NCBI RefSeq assembly: GCF_015864575.1
Contig: NZ_JADYWW010000001.1
Coordinates: forward strand, 1 to 64,000
Direction of reading: 5' to 3'
DNA: 64,000 nucleotides
Source of the DNA: Salinibacterium sp. SWN248
Lineage (GTDB): Bacteria > Actinomycetota > Actinomycetes > Actinomycetales > Microbacteriaceae
Below the pieces are notes generated by a model. That model saw only the letters and a program-made list of their open reading frames with translations, did not search any database and was not told the origin of the DNA. A program made the position numbers and the translations under genes. Positions 53,285 through 62,167 of this stretch are shown in pieces (position 1 is the stretch's first letter; each line of letters starts with the position of its first letter).

Positions 53285-53902
53285 GTGCCCCACGCCCCGG
53301 ATGACCGGACTCGGGGCGAGCGCACCCGAACCGATCGAGCGCAGGCCGAACCCGACGAACTTCACGCGCCCCTCCGTCGACCGTGGTATTTTCCGCGCTG
53401 GCGCCGACGCCTTCGGGCGCGGCTGCCCATGAACAGCGACATTGAGATAACCCGCACCGTTGTGGGGATGCCGGAGATGATCCGCATCCGGCCCCGCCAC
53501 CTTGCGCTCGCTGCCCTCGGCGGCGGTCTCGGTGCTGCAGTGCGGTTCATCATCGCGCAGACCACCCCGATTTGGGAGACCCTGTCGCTCGGCACCGTCG
53601 TCGTCAACATCGCCGGCCCATTCCTGCTCGGGCTGCTGCTGCAAACCCTGGCCGAACGTCAGGAATCGAGAAGGATGCGCGTCATCCGCCTGCTCACCGC
53701 CGTCGGCTTCTTGGGAGCCCTCACGAGCTACGCGCAGCTCGCGGTTGACATCGTGATCGTCTCGGAACACCACCACGTGCTGCTCGCTGTTGCCTATGGC
53801 AGCGCAACCCTCATCGCCGGAGCGGGAGCGGTCTGGCTTGGCGTCTTCACGTCGAAGAGCTGGTACCGCATTGTGCGCCAACACGAACGGTTGGTTCGAT
53901 GA
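53285..53902 (+). CDS. crcB: Fluoride efflux channel CrcB-like, first subunit
   Basis: 205 residues. The first ~75 are a charged, Arg-rich extension, unusual for CrcB; then four helices with GGGLGAAVRFIIAQTT, TVVVNIAGPFLLGLLLQTL (pore Asn) and a C-terminal helix. Second crcB follows with ATGA overlap, so the channel is probably a heterodimer. GTG at 53285 has CGGAGA upstream. Confidence 0.85.
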   Translation: MPHAPDDRTRGERTRTDRAQAEPDELHAPLRRPWYFPRWRRRLRARLPMNSDIEITRTVVGMPEMIRIRPRHLALAALGGGLGAAVRFIIAQTTPIWETLSLGTVVVNIAGPFLLGLLLQTLAERQESRRMRVIRLLTAVGFLGALTSYAQLAVDIVIVSEHHHVLLAVAYGSATLIAGAGAVWLGVFTSKSWYRIVRQHERLVR

Positions 53903-54273
53903 TCATCGGGGCGCTCTTCATCACCGTCGCGGGTGGGATGGGCGCCGCTCTTCGACTGGCAGTGAACGCGTTCGTGCACCGCCGCATCCGCACCAACTAT
54001 CCGGTGGCGATGTCGATCATCAACATCAGCGGATCGTTCCTGTTCGGCCTGATTACCGGGATGACAGCCGGGCACTTTGTGCCCGAAGAACTCGGTCTCT
54101 ATGCCGGGGTCGGGATGGTCGGAGGCTTCACCGCGTTCAGCACGACGAGCTTTCAGACCCTGCGATTGCTGCAAGAAAACCGGGTGTGGCTCGCGATCGC
54201 CAACTCCTTCGGCATGCTTGCCGTTGCCGTACTGATGGCGGCACTCGGGCTCATGCTGGGTCGGGCACTCTGA
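53899..54273 (+). CDS. crcB: Fluoride efflux channel CrcB, second subunit
   Basis: 124 residues, standard CrcB length, four helices with GGMGAALRLAVNAFVHRRIR, MSIINISGSFLFGLITGM (pore Asn) and GGFTAFSTTSFQTLRL, the Phe-box and Thr/Ser track of Fluc channels. Paired with the preceding gene. Confidence 0.92.
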   Translation: MIIGALFITVAGGMGAALRLAVNAFVHRRIRTNYPVAMSIINISGSFLFGLITGMTAGHFVPEELGLYAGVGMVGGFTAFSTTSFQTLRLLQENRVWLAIANSFGMLAVAVLMAALGLMLGRAL

Positions 54274-54304
54274 CCCGACCGTCCGCTCGGTCCCCACGGC
54301 GCAC

Positions 54305-54745
54305 TTAGGCGCTGATCGGCTCCAACACGAAGACCGGAATCTCGCGCTCAGTCTTGGCCTGGTAGTCCGCATAGTCGGGGTACGCCGCGACCGAACGCTC
54401 CCACCAGAGAGCCTTCTCGTCACCGGCCACTTCGCGGGCCATAAAGTCGCCCTTGACACCCACATCGTGCAGCTCAACGTGCGGCTGAGCGACGATGTTG
54501 TGGTACCAGACCGGATGCTTCGGCGCCCCACCCAGCGAAGCAACAACGGCATAGTGGCCATCGTGTTCCACTCGCATGAGCGCGGTCTTGCGCAGCTTGC
54601 CAGATTTGGCGCCCACCGTGGTCAACACAATGATTGGCATCCCGCGCATGAGGTTGCCCTCATGGCCGTTGCTGTTCTCAAAAACGTCGGCCTGATTGCG
54701 GGCCCACTCTGACGTGCTGGGTTCGTATTCTCCTGTAAGCGGCAT
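54305..54745 (-). CDS. Deazaflavin (F420)-dependent nitroreductase family protein
   Basis: 146 residues of the DDN/FDOR-B family: [56 protein letters not shown]. These proteins use F420 or flavin to reduce diverse substrates. The presence of this type supports an actinobacterial host. Confidence 0.87.
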   Translation of the reverse strand: MPLTGEYEPSTSEWARNQADVFENSNGHEGNLMRGMPIIVLTTVGAKSGKLRKTALMRVEHDGHYAVVASLGGAPKHPVWYHNIVAQPHVELHDVGVKGDFMAREVAGDEKALWWERSVAAYPDYADYQAKTEREIPVFVLEPISA

Positions 54746-54839
54746 GCCTCAACGCTACCGCCCGAGCCTGAGCCTGTTACTCAGAGATAGGTAGTTTCTA
54801 CTCACGCGCCCGAGCACGGCCGAGGAGTTTACTTGGCGC

Positions 54840-55331
54840 ATGATCACTTCACAGCGCGCGCTGAAAAGCGCCATCGCCATCTCCCTTGCGGCAGGGCTCT
54901 CCGTCTCCCTCTCCGGTTGCTTCGGCAACCCGCTCGAGGACTTCACTGACAACCTCATCGAGAACACCGTTGAAAACGCGATTGAGGGCGCAACCGGTGT
55001 CGACGTGGATGTCGATGGCGACGGCACGGGAGGCTCGTTGCCGAAGTCGTGGCCTGCAGAAGTGCCCGCGCCAGACGGCGACATCCTCTTCTCGCTCGGC
55101 ATCGATGATGGCTACAGCGCCACCATCAACGTGGGGGATGAAGCGGGCGCTCAAGCCGGCTACGACACGCTCATCTCCAGCGGCTTTGAAATGGTGTCCG
55201 AGATCTCTCTCGGCGACGAGGGATTCCTCTACGGTCTGCAAAACGACAACTGGATCATTCAATATTCCTGGGGAACCACCGAAGAAGACGGCACGATCGT
55301 GAACATGATCGTGTCTGCAAACGAAGGGTAA
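54840..55331 (+). CDS. Predicted lipoprotein
   Basis: 163 residues. Signal peptide with lipobox LSGCF near 26, then an acidic Asp/Gly-rich mature part (GVDVDVDGDG) and a beta-rich domain ending IIQYSWGTTEEDGTIVNMIV. No known family is recognised. Convergent with the LuxR-family gene. Confidence 0.75.
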   Translation: MITSQRALKSAIAISLAAGLSVSLSGCFGNPLEDFTDNLIENTVENAIEGATGVDVDVDGDGTGGSLPKSWPAEVPAPDGDILFSLGIDDGYSATINVGDEAGAQAGYDTLISSGFEMVSEISLGDEGFLYGLQNDNWIIQYSWGTTEEDGTIVNMIVSANEG

Positions 55332-55352
55332 CGACCCACCGCGTTCTCGCCG

Positions 55353-55375
55353 CAGCTACAGCTACAGCTACAGCT
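55353..55375. repeat. Hexamer microsatellite (CAGCTA x3.8)
   Basis: Tandem CAGCTA units overlap the stop codon of the LuxR-family gene (stop at 55368-55370). On the minus strand each unit reads TAGCTG in frame, so copy-number change would leave the stop in place. Confidence 0.8.
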
Positions 55376-57938
55376 CGGCAAGAACCTCTTCAAGCTCAAC
55401 CCGACCCTTGACACCCAGCTTGCGATAAATGCGAGCCAAATGGTTGTCAACGGTTCTGACAGACAACCCGAGCTGCTGGCCAATCTCGCGACTGCGTTTG
55501 CGGCCAGCAGCAGCCCGGGCAATTGTCCACTCCCGTTCAGTGAGCTCGGCAGCGTGTGACTCCCCCGGCACCTGATCCATATCGGCAGCGAGGCGGCGGG
55601 CGAGCAACGTTGCTTTGCGCTCCAACTCGCGCCGGTCTGCCTTGGCCGCGCAGCGCGCACCGTTGAGAAGACCATCGACCGCGAGCGCAGCCACTCCCGA
55701 CGAGGCAAGGGCAGGGGCGAGCTCACAGAGGCGGGCGACATCCGCTTCGGCTGCCACCTCTGCCCAGTCGCGGATGCGGGCCACCAGCGGCGACGGCGAG
55801 AGGTGCGTCAGCAGTTCCAGTTGTTCGCGCGCAACAGCGGGATGCCCCACCCGAATCGCCACAGTAAGAGTCAGGGCGCTCAGCAGGAAGTGACCGAGGA
55901 TGATGCCCTCAGCTGCGGCCGCGGCGATCACTCCCGCAGCTTCGTCGGTGCGCCCCTCGGCCGCGAGCAACCAGGCCTCGCACTCGGCCCGCTGCAAAAT
56001 GACTTTGGCATCGCCGGCATTCTCTGGAGTGATTTCGGAGAGCAGCTCTCTGGCTGTTTCGGGCTCGCCCAACTGCGCGTCGACGGTCGCGTGCAAGGCG
56101 ATAGCGGTGCCCAGCAATCCCGTGAAGTCGCGCCATCTCAATTGCTCAACGGCGAGAGTCGCGAGTGATTGGGCGTCGCTCAACCGCCCCTCGTGAAGGC
56201 GCACAGTGGCGAGCGCATAGGACCACACGCCTGCGGAGTCTGCGAAACGGTCGAGGCGGCGCTGGGCGGCAAAATCACGGGCTCGAACCATCTCCGCGGC
56301 GGCAACGAGTGCCAAAAACTCGGAAAGGTCGAGAAGCGAGCTCGCAAAGGGTGCTTCGAAACGGAAGGCGTCAGCAAGGGGGCGGGTGTGAGCGATTGCC
56401 GCAAAAGCATCCTCAGGGTTGCCCGCCATCGTTGCCATCATCGCCGCTGTGAGGCCCGCGTTGACGGCGCCGAGTCCGCCATCTGACGACACCGGGTCAG
56501 CGGCGTGGGCGAGGGCGTGAGCGTCTCCGGTCATGAGCTGCCACTTGGCCAGTTCTGGCCGCAGCACGGCCTGGCCGCGAGCATCCATTCTCGATAGTTC
56601 GCACGTGACCCGATCAACCGCATCGGAGGGCCGGGACAGCCGGTACACCATGTGCTGCCCCCAGCGGGCGAGCGCCATGGCACGCTGTTCGTCGTCATTC
56701 GCAAGACGGATCGCAGACTCAAACACCGCAGAAGAACGCTCAGACTCCGCTAGCGCAGAAAGCGCACTGGCCAACACGAGCTCGGGCGCAAAGCGCCGCT
56801 CAGTAAGCTGGGCGCGTTCCGCGAGTGAGGCCGCAACAGCATGGTCACCCGCCGCATGCGCGTAACTCGCTGCCCAATCAAGGTCGTCGTCGCTGATCGC
56901 GGCGTCGGTCGAGGTAAGCAGAACAGTCGCGGTGAATCGCAGTTGCTGATCGCCCATCGGCAGCAGTCGGCCCGCGATCTCCTTCACTAGTTCCGCCCGT
57001 TCGGCCTGCACGAGATCGATCGTGAGTGCCTCCGCGAAGAGAGGGTGGGCAAGCCGCACCAGCGGCGTGAGCTCATCGCCGGTGTCTTCCACGATGCCCT
57101 CGCTCGTGAGGAAGGCGAGCGCATCGCCTTCGGGCTCACGGATCACGGCTCGCGGAATCGGCTGCGCAATAGCAATGAGCTGAGCCAGACGACGCTGCAC
57201 GGCGGTGAGCTGCTGAACTCGATCGGCAATCGTTGCGCGCACGTGCTTCGGTAGGGTCGCGACCGCCACCTCAACACCAAAATCACCGCTGCGGATGCCG
57301 CCAGCTCGCCCCGCCGCGAAGATCAGTTCGCGCAGCATCAGCGGGTTGCCGCGGCTCGCCTCGAACAGGGCGCGAAGGCTCTCGGGGCGCAGTGTTCCGC
57401 CCAAATACTGTTGGAGGATCGACTGGCTGTGTTCGAGACTCAACCCGTCAAGCTCGACAATGTCGATGAGATTCTCGTGCAGCAACCGGGCAAGGGGGCC
57501 GTCGACTTCGTGGGAGTCACGGGCGGTCAGCAGCGTTGTGACGCCGAAGACGCGCACCAGTTGGTAGAGCACGCTCGCAGAAACAGCATCCAAGAGCGGA
57601 GCGTCATCGATGACGAGAACGAACTTCTGCGGGTTCTCCCCCACCACTCCAACGAGCGCTTGAACACGATCGCTCACGCTCTCGATGTCGTGCCTGCCCG
57701 CACTGGCCAGCACCGGGGCGAGGGCCCCGAGGGGAACATCCACGAGCTCAGCGAGGCCAATGACGGGGATCACCGTGCGTCCATCGGCGCGCAGAGCCTG
57801 CGAGATGTGGGCGCCCAATGTTGTCTTGCCGACCCCACTCGGACCGCGCAACATCACCGAACGTGGTCGAGGGCCGCGAAGGGCCGCAAGCACAGCATCC
57901 CGCTCACTTTCACGGGGCAGAACCGGCCACCGTGCCAT
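55368..57938 (-). CDS. LuxR family ATP-binding regulator (LAL/MalT-like)
   Basis: 856 residues. AAA ATPase with Walker A GPSGVGKTTL near 34 and Walker B FVLVIDDAPLLD near 115, a long helical TPR-like middle, and a C-terminal GerE-type HTH (SREIGQQLGLSVRTVDNHLARIYRKLG). Large LAL regulators respond to an inducer bound by the TPR-like part. Inducer unknown. ATG at 57938 has GGGAGG upstream. Transcribed alone. Confidence 0.87.
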   Translation of the reverse strand: MARWPVLPRESERDAVLAALRGPRPRSVMLRGPSGVGKTTLGAHISQALRADGRTVIPVIGLAELVDVPLGALAPVLASAGRHDIESVSDRVQALVGVVGENPQKFVLVIDDAPLLDAVSASVLYQLVRVFGVTTLLTARDSHEVDGPLARLLHENLIDIVELDGLSLEHSQSILQQYLGGTLRPESLRALFEASRGNPLMLRELIFAAGRAGGIRSGDFGVEVAVATLPKHVRATIADRVQQLTAVQRRLAQLIAIAQPIPRAVIREPEGDALAFLTSEGIVEDTGDELTPLVRLAHPLFAEALTIDLVQAERAELVKEIAGRLLPMGDQQLRFTATVLLTSTDAAISDDDLDWAASYAHAAGDHAVAASLAERAQLTERRFAPELVLASALSALAESERSSAVFESAIRLANDDEQRAMALARWGQHMVYRLSRPSDAVDRVTCELSRMDARGQAVLRPELAKWQLMTGDAHALAHAADPVSSDGGLGAVNAGLTAAMMATMAGNPEDAFAAIAHTRPLADAFRFEAPFASSLLDLSEFLALVAAAEMVRARDFAAQRRLDRFADSAGVWSYALATVRLHEGRLSDAQSLATLAVEQLRWRDFTGLLGTAIALHATVDAQLGEPETARELLSEITPENAGDAKVILQRAECEAWLLAAEGRTDEAAGVIAAAAAEGIILGHFLLSALTLTVAIRVGHPAVAREQLELLTHLSPSPLVARIRDWAEVAAEADVARLCELAPALASSGVAALAVDGLLNGARCAAKADRRELERKATLLARRLAADMDQVPGESHAAELTEREWTIARAAAGRKRSREIGQQLGLSVRTVDNHLARIYRKLGVKGRVELEEVLAEL

Positions 57939-58067
57939 GACCTGCCTCCCCGCCTCGACCAATGATGTGGCCGCCAGCATAGTGGCCGGGCGTTACAACC
58001 TGAATAACCATCCATAAGGCATGCTGGAATGATCGCCGCCCGATGCCCCACTCAGGAGACCTGCGCC

Positions 58068-58985
58068 ATGATCACCATCGCCCTACCGGACCAGCACACT
58101 CACGACCGACTGGCTCCGCAATTGCCCGACGTGAACGTCATTCTCTGGGGTCCAGCCGACGGTGCTCCCCCGGTGCACGTCGACCTCGCGCTCCTCGGCT
58201 ACCTCGGCGCGAGTGGCGGTCTCGCATCCTTTGCCGGAATGGATGTCGCAGCACTCCAGTCGCAATCCCTCGGTTATGACGGCGTCGAGAGCCGTCTGCC
58301 GGCTGGCATCACCTACTGCAACGCCATTGGCGTGCACGAAGCCTCCACCGCGGAGCTCGCGGTCGGCATGATCATCTCTGAGCAGCGCGGCTTTCCTCAG
58401 CACTTCGCTCACCAACAGACCGGCATCTGGGACCAGCACGAACAGCCCGGAGTTGCGGGCACAACCGTCGTCATCGTCGGCGCCGGTGGCGTCGGCAACC
58501 AGATCGCCGACAAGCTCGCCCCCTTCGACGCCAACGTTGTGCGCGTCGCCCGCACCAACCGCAGCGACGCTCGCGGCGCCGTGCAATCCATGGATGCCCT
58601 GCCCGCGTTACTCGCCAAAGCCGACATCGTGGCGATCGCCGTGCCCCTCAGCGACGAGACCACAGGGCTCGTCGACGCCGCCTTCCTAGAGGCGATGAAA
58701 CCCGGCGCGCTGCTCGTGAACGTGTCTCGGGGCAAGATCGTCGACACCGACGCCCTCGTGGCTGCGGCATCCACCGGTCACGTTCGCGCGGCGCTCGACG
58801 TCACTGAGCCGGAACCGCTGCCCAGCGATCACCCGCTCTGGTCGACGCCCGGCGTCACCATCACCCCGCACATCGGCGGCGCAACCTCAGCCATGCACGC
58901 CCGAGTGGATGCCGTCATGCGCGAGCAAGCGCGTCGGCTCGTCGCTGGCGAGCCGCTTGCCCACGTGGTGATTGACGGGCGCTAG
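58068..58985 (+). CDS. D-2-hydroxyacid dehydrogenase
   Basis: 305 residues: VVIVGAGGVGNQIADKL (NAD site), then GLVDAAFLEAMKPGALLVNVSRGKIVDTDALV and HPLWSTPGVTITPHIGGAT, with the Arg, Glu and His of the NAD-linked 2-hydroxyacid dehydrogenase family. ATG at 58068 has AGGAG upstream. Convergent with the rhamnose binding-protein gene; could act on lactaldehyde- or glyoxylate-type products but that is only a guess. Confidence 0.85.
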   Translation: MITIALPDQHTHDRLAPQLPDVNVILWGPADGAPPVHVDLALLGYLGASGGLASFAGMDVAALQSQSLGYDGVESRLPAGITYCNAIGVHEASTAELAVGMIISEQRGFPQHFAHQQTGIWDQHEQPGVAGTTVVIVGAGGVGNQIADKLAPFDANVVRVARTNRSDARGAVQSMDALPALLAKADIVAIAVPLSDETTGLVDAAFLEAMKPGALLVNVSRGKIVDTDALVAAASTGHVRAALDVTEPEPLPSDHPLWSTPGVTITPHIGGATSAMHARVDAVMREQARRLVAGEPLAHVVIDGR

Positions 58986-59000
58986 CGCTTTAGCTACGCA

Positions 59001-59034
59001 AATGGCCCACCGGTTTCTCAACCGATGGGCCATT
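59001..59034. terminator. Bidirectional terminator between dehydrogenase and rhaS
   Basis: Arms AATGGCCCACCGGT (59001-59014) and ACCGATGGGCCATT (59021-59034), one mismatch, six-base loop. It sits between two convergent genes. Confidence 0.75.
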
Positions 59035-59051
59035 CGTGCGTTGCGGGAGAC

Positions 59052-60077
59052 TTAGAAGTCGAAGTCCGCGATGTTGTCCTTGTTGAAGGTGTACGGGTCG
59101 CCCAACAGCACAACGCCGTCGGCGCCGACCGTGTAGCTTCCGAGCTTTCCAGCGTCGAATTCGTCGCCTTCTGCACCAGTAATGTCGCCCTCGATCAGTG
59201 CCTTGGCACCGTAAGCAGCAAGGTAACCGAGGTCACCCGGGTTCCACAGAGCGAATGCTGTGACGGTTCCGTCATTGACGAAATCGCGCATCTGGTTCGG
59301 GGTTCCGAGACCAGTCAGTTGAACCTTGCCCTTGAAGGACGAGTCCTGGAGGTAACGAGCCGCAGCCGAGATACCAACAGTGGTGGGCGAAACGATGCCC
59401 TTGAGCTCCGGGTAGGTCTGCAGCAGTGCTGCAGTCTTGTCGAAGGACGTCTGGTCGTCGTCGTCACCATAAACGACCTCGACGAGCTCGATGTCGGGGT
59501 GGTTGGCGGCGAGCTCAGTCTTCATGAGTTCGATCCACGCGTTCTGGTTCGTGGCGTTGGCGGTAGCCGAAAGGATAGCGATCTGTCCTGCGTCACCGAT
59601 CTGCTCAGCGATCAGGTCAACCTGAACCTTAGCGATTCCTTCGGAGTCGGCCTGGTTGATGAAGAGGTCGCGGCAGTCGGCGCTGGTGTCAGCATCGAAC
59701 GTGACGACCTTCACTCCAGCATCCCGTGCTTCGCCGATGGCGTCGCAGAGAGCCGAGGGGTCGTTAGCCGAGAGAGCGATCGCTCCAACACCCTGCTGGG
59801 TAAGCGTGTTGATGTAGCTGACCTGTCCGTCGGGGCTTCCCGTTGCGGGGCCAACTTCAGCGAAGGTTCCACCGAACTCGGCGATGGCTTCTTCTCCACC
59901 GGCATCCGAAGTATCGAAGTAAGCGTTTCCGAGGTTCTTGGGCAGGAAGGTGATGGCCAAGTTGCCATCGCCGTCGCCGCTGCTGTCGCCACCGGTTGCA
60001 GCACAACCTGTGGCCACAAGCGCGAAGCTCACTGCGAGTGCAGCGAATGCTCCGGCGCGCTTTGAAGAGTTAAACAT
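59052..60077 (-). CDS. rhaS: Rhamnose ABC transporter substrate-binding lipoprotein
   Basis: 341 residues. Signal peptide with lipobox VATGCA near 25, then a periplasmic-binding protein fold: ITFLPKNLGNAYFDTSDAGGEEA, LSANDPSALCDAIGEARDAGVKVVTFDAD and TGLGTPNQMRDFVNDGTVTAFALWNPGDLGYLAAY. The sequence pattern matches the RhaS group. Last gene of the operon. Confidence 0.87.
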   Translation of the reverse strand: MFNSSKRAGAFAALAVSFALVATGCAATGGDSSGDGDGNLAITFLPKNLGNAYFDTSDAGGEEAIAEFGGTFAEVGPATGSPDGQVSYINTLTQQGVGAIALSANDPSALCDAIGEARDAGVKVVTFDADTSADCRDLFINQADSEGIAKVQVDLIAEQIGDAGQIAILSATANATNQNAWIELMKTELAANHPDIELVEVVYGDDDDQTSFDKTAALLQTYPELKGIVSPTTVGISAAARYLQDSSFKGKVQLTGLGTPNQMRDFVNDGTVTAFALWNPGDLGYLAAYGAKALIEGDITGAEGDEFDAGKLGSYTVGADGVVLLGDPYTFNKDNIADFDF

Positions 60078-60137
60078 CGTCGTTCTCCTTTGGGGATGTG
60101 AGTCGATGACTGTGACACCGACACTGGTGCAAGAAAC

Positions 60138-61181
60138 TCAACCGGTCGCGGTCGGTGAGCTCCCTTTGGTTCCTCCAGGACGAGCGCGCTTATTGCGCAC
60201 CCAAGCCAAGAAGCTTGTTCCCACCACAGACGCGATCAGCAGCGTTCCTGTGATGACGTTGATGACGTCAGACGTGACGTTGGCGAGCCGAAGTGCGCTC
60301 GCGAGGGTTCCGATGAGCAGCGCTCCGGCGAGTACACCGGGAAGAGCCCCACGACCACCGAAGATCGAGACCCCACCGAGAAGCACGGCGGCGATGACCG
60401 ACAGCTCAAGGCCCGTCGCGTTGTCGCCACGAGCGCTGCCGAAGCGAAGGGTGTAATAGATCCCCGCGAGTGCCGAGACGATACCGCTCAGCATGAAGAG
60501 GATGAACTTGGTGCGTTCAACGTTCACGCCCGAGAAGCGAGCTGCCTCAGGGCTGAGCCCGATCGCGAAGATGCCCCGGCCGAAGGTAGTGAAGTGGAGC
60601 AGGATGCCGAACACCAGTGCCAGCACCACGATCAGAATCACCACACTGGGGATCGCAGTCTCGCCGATCTTGGACTTAGCGAGGTCAGTCCAGAACTTGT
60701 TGAACTCGGTGACTGCTGTCGTGCCGAGGAGGCCCACAGCGAGCCCGCGGTACAGCGCGAGCGTGCCGATGGTCACGGCAAGAGACGGAAGCCCCACCAT
60801 AGTGATGAGCGCTCCGTTGATTGCACCGGCGATGAGACCCACCAAGAGCGCGACCAGCGCAGCAGCAGGAATCGGCACCCCATTTTGGTGAAGCACACCG
60901 ACGGTGACGCTCGACAGGCCGACAATGCTGGCCACCGAAAGGTCAATCTCGCCGGTGATGATCACCAGAGTCATGGGCAGTGCGATCAAAAGAATGGGCG
61001 CAATGTCGAGGAACAGGTAAGTGATCGTGATCGGCTGAGCGAAGGCCCGCACGGAGATCATCGAGACGATGATGACGAGGGCGAGTGCGCCGATGACGGC
61101 GGCTTCGCGGGAGATGAGGAGACGGCGCCAGAGGGGCTGAGAGTAGTCGCGGTACGTACGTGCCGCTGTGGTGCCGGTCAT
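60138..61181 (-). CDS. rhaQ: Rhamnose ABC transporter permease, second
   Basis: 347 residues with about 8-10 membrane segments and the family's VIITGEIDLSVASIVGLSSV and LGGVSIFGGRGALPGVLAGALLIGTL. It starts inside the previous gene by ATGA-type overlap, so translation is coupled. Confidence 0.87.
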   Translation of the reverse strand: MTGTTAARTYRDYSQPLWRRLLISREAAVIGALALVIIVSMISVRAFAQPITITYLFLDIAPILLIALPMTLVIITGEIDLSVASIVGLSSVTVGVLHQNGVPIPAAALVALLVGLIAGAINGALITMVGLPSLAVTIGTLALYRGLAVGLLGTTAVTEFNKFWTDLAKSKIGETAIPSVVILIVVLALVFGILLHFTTFGRGIFAIGLSPEAARFSGVNVERTKFILFMLSGIVSALAGIYYTLRFGSARGDNATGLELSVIAAVLLGGVSIFGGRGALPGVLAGALLIGTLASALRLANVTSDVINVITGTLLIASVVGTSFLAWVRNKRARPGGTKGSSPTATG

Positions 61182-62167
61182 GACTCGTCCCTCATTTCCA
61201 GTAGTTTGCGAGATTGTCGAAGCGCGAGGACGCGGTCAAGCACGATCGCGCCGATGATGAGAACGCCGACCACCGCTCGTTGCCAGAAATCCTGAACTCC
61301 CAAAATCGGCAGCGCACGGTTGATGGTGAGCAAGAGGAACGCACCGATTGCGGCACCCCAGACCGTTCCGCTGCCGCCGAAGATGGCGACACCACCGATC
61401 ACCGCAGCACCGACGGCCTGCAGCTCAAGGTTGACTCCGGCTTGGGAACTCACGGTTCCATAGCGGGCGGCGTAGAGAACACCGGCGAGCCCGGCAAGAG
61501 CTCCCGAGAAAACGAACGCAACGAGAACGCGCTGAGTGACCTTGAGCCCGTAGAGGTTCGCGGCTTCAGGATCGGACCCGATGGCGTACAACTCGCGTCC
61601 GGCGCGCTGCGTGCGCAGGAACCATCCGGCAGCCACCAGCACAACGAGGGCGATGATGGTGAGCCAGGGGATTCCGAAGAGCGAACTCGTGCCGAGGCTC
61701 AAGAACGCGGTCGGAAGGTCCGAACCGTTGATGCGGTCGCTACCGGTCCACAACACGTTGATACCGCGGTAGGCATACAACGTGCCCAGAGTAATAACGA
61801 GTGCCGGTACTTTCGCGAACGCCACCAAGGCACCGTTGATAAGCCCTAAGAGGCCACCGAAGACGATTCCAATGAGAAACACCGCGATGATCGGGATGCC
61901 AGGCAGATCAATGAAGAGACGGCCGGTTAAGTAGGCCGTGAGCCCCAGCACTGAACCCACCGAAAGGTCGACGCTGCGCGTGATGATGACGATCGCCTGG
62001 CCGACCGCGAGAAGCAGCAGGATCGACGGTGTCAGCAGCAGGTCCCGAAAACCGTCAGGGCTGAAGAGGAACGTAGGGTTGCGCGCTGTCGCGACAACCA
62101 CCACGAGGATGAGCGCGATCATGATTCCGGTCTCGCGCGCCTTGATCAGTTTGCTGAGGACTCTCAT
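61178..62167 (-). CDS. rhaP: Rhamnose ABC transporter permease, first
   Basis: 329 residues of the RbsC/RhaP family: AIVIITRSVDLSVGSVLGLTAYL and AVIGGVAIFGGSGTVWGAAIGAFLLLTI near the ends, with the usual 8-10 helices. Overlaps the ATPase gene by four bases. With the other permease it forms the transmembrane pore. Confidence 0.87.
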   Translation of the reverse strand: MRVLSKLIKARETGIMIALILVVVVATARNPTFLFSPDGFRDLLLTPSILLLLAVGQAIVIITRSVDLSVGSVLGLTAYLTGRLFIDLPGIPIIAVFLIGIVFGGLLGLINGALVAFAKVPALVITLGTLYAYRGINVLWTGSDRINGSDLPTAFLSLGTSSLFGIPWLTIIALVVLVAAGWFLRTQRAGRELYAIGSDPEAANLYGLKVTQRVLVAFVFSGALAGLAGVLYAARYGTVSSQAGVNLELQAVGAAVIGGVAIFGGSGTVWGAAIGAFLLLTINRALPILGVQDFWQRAVVGVLIIGAIVLDRVLALRQSRKLLEMRDES

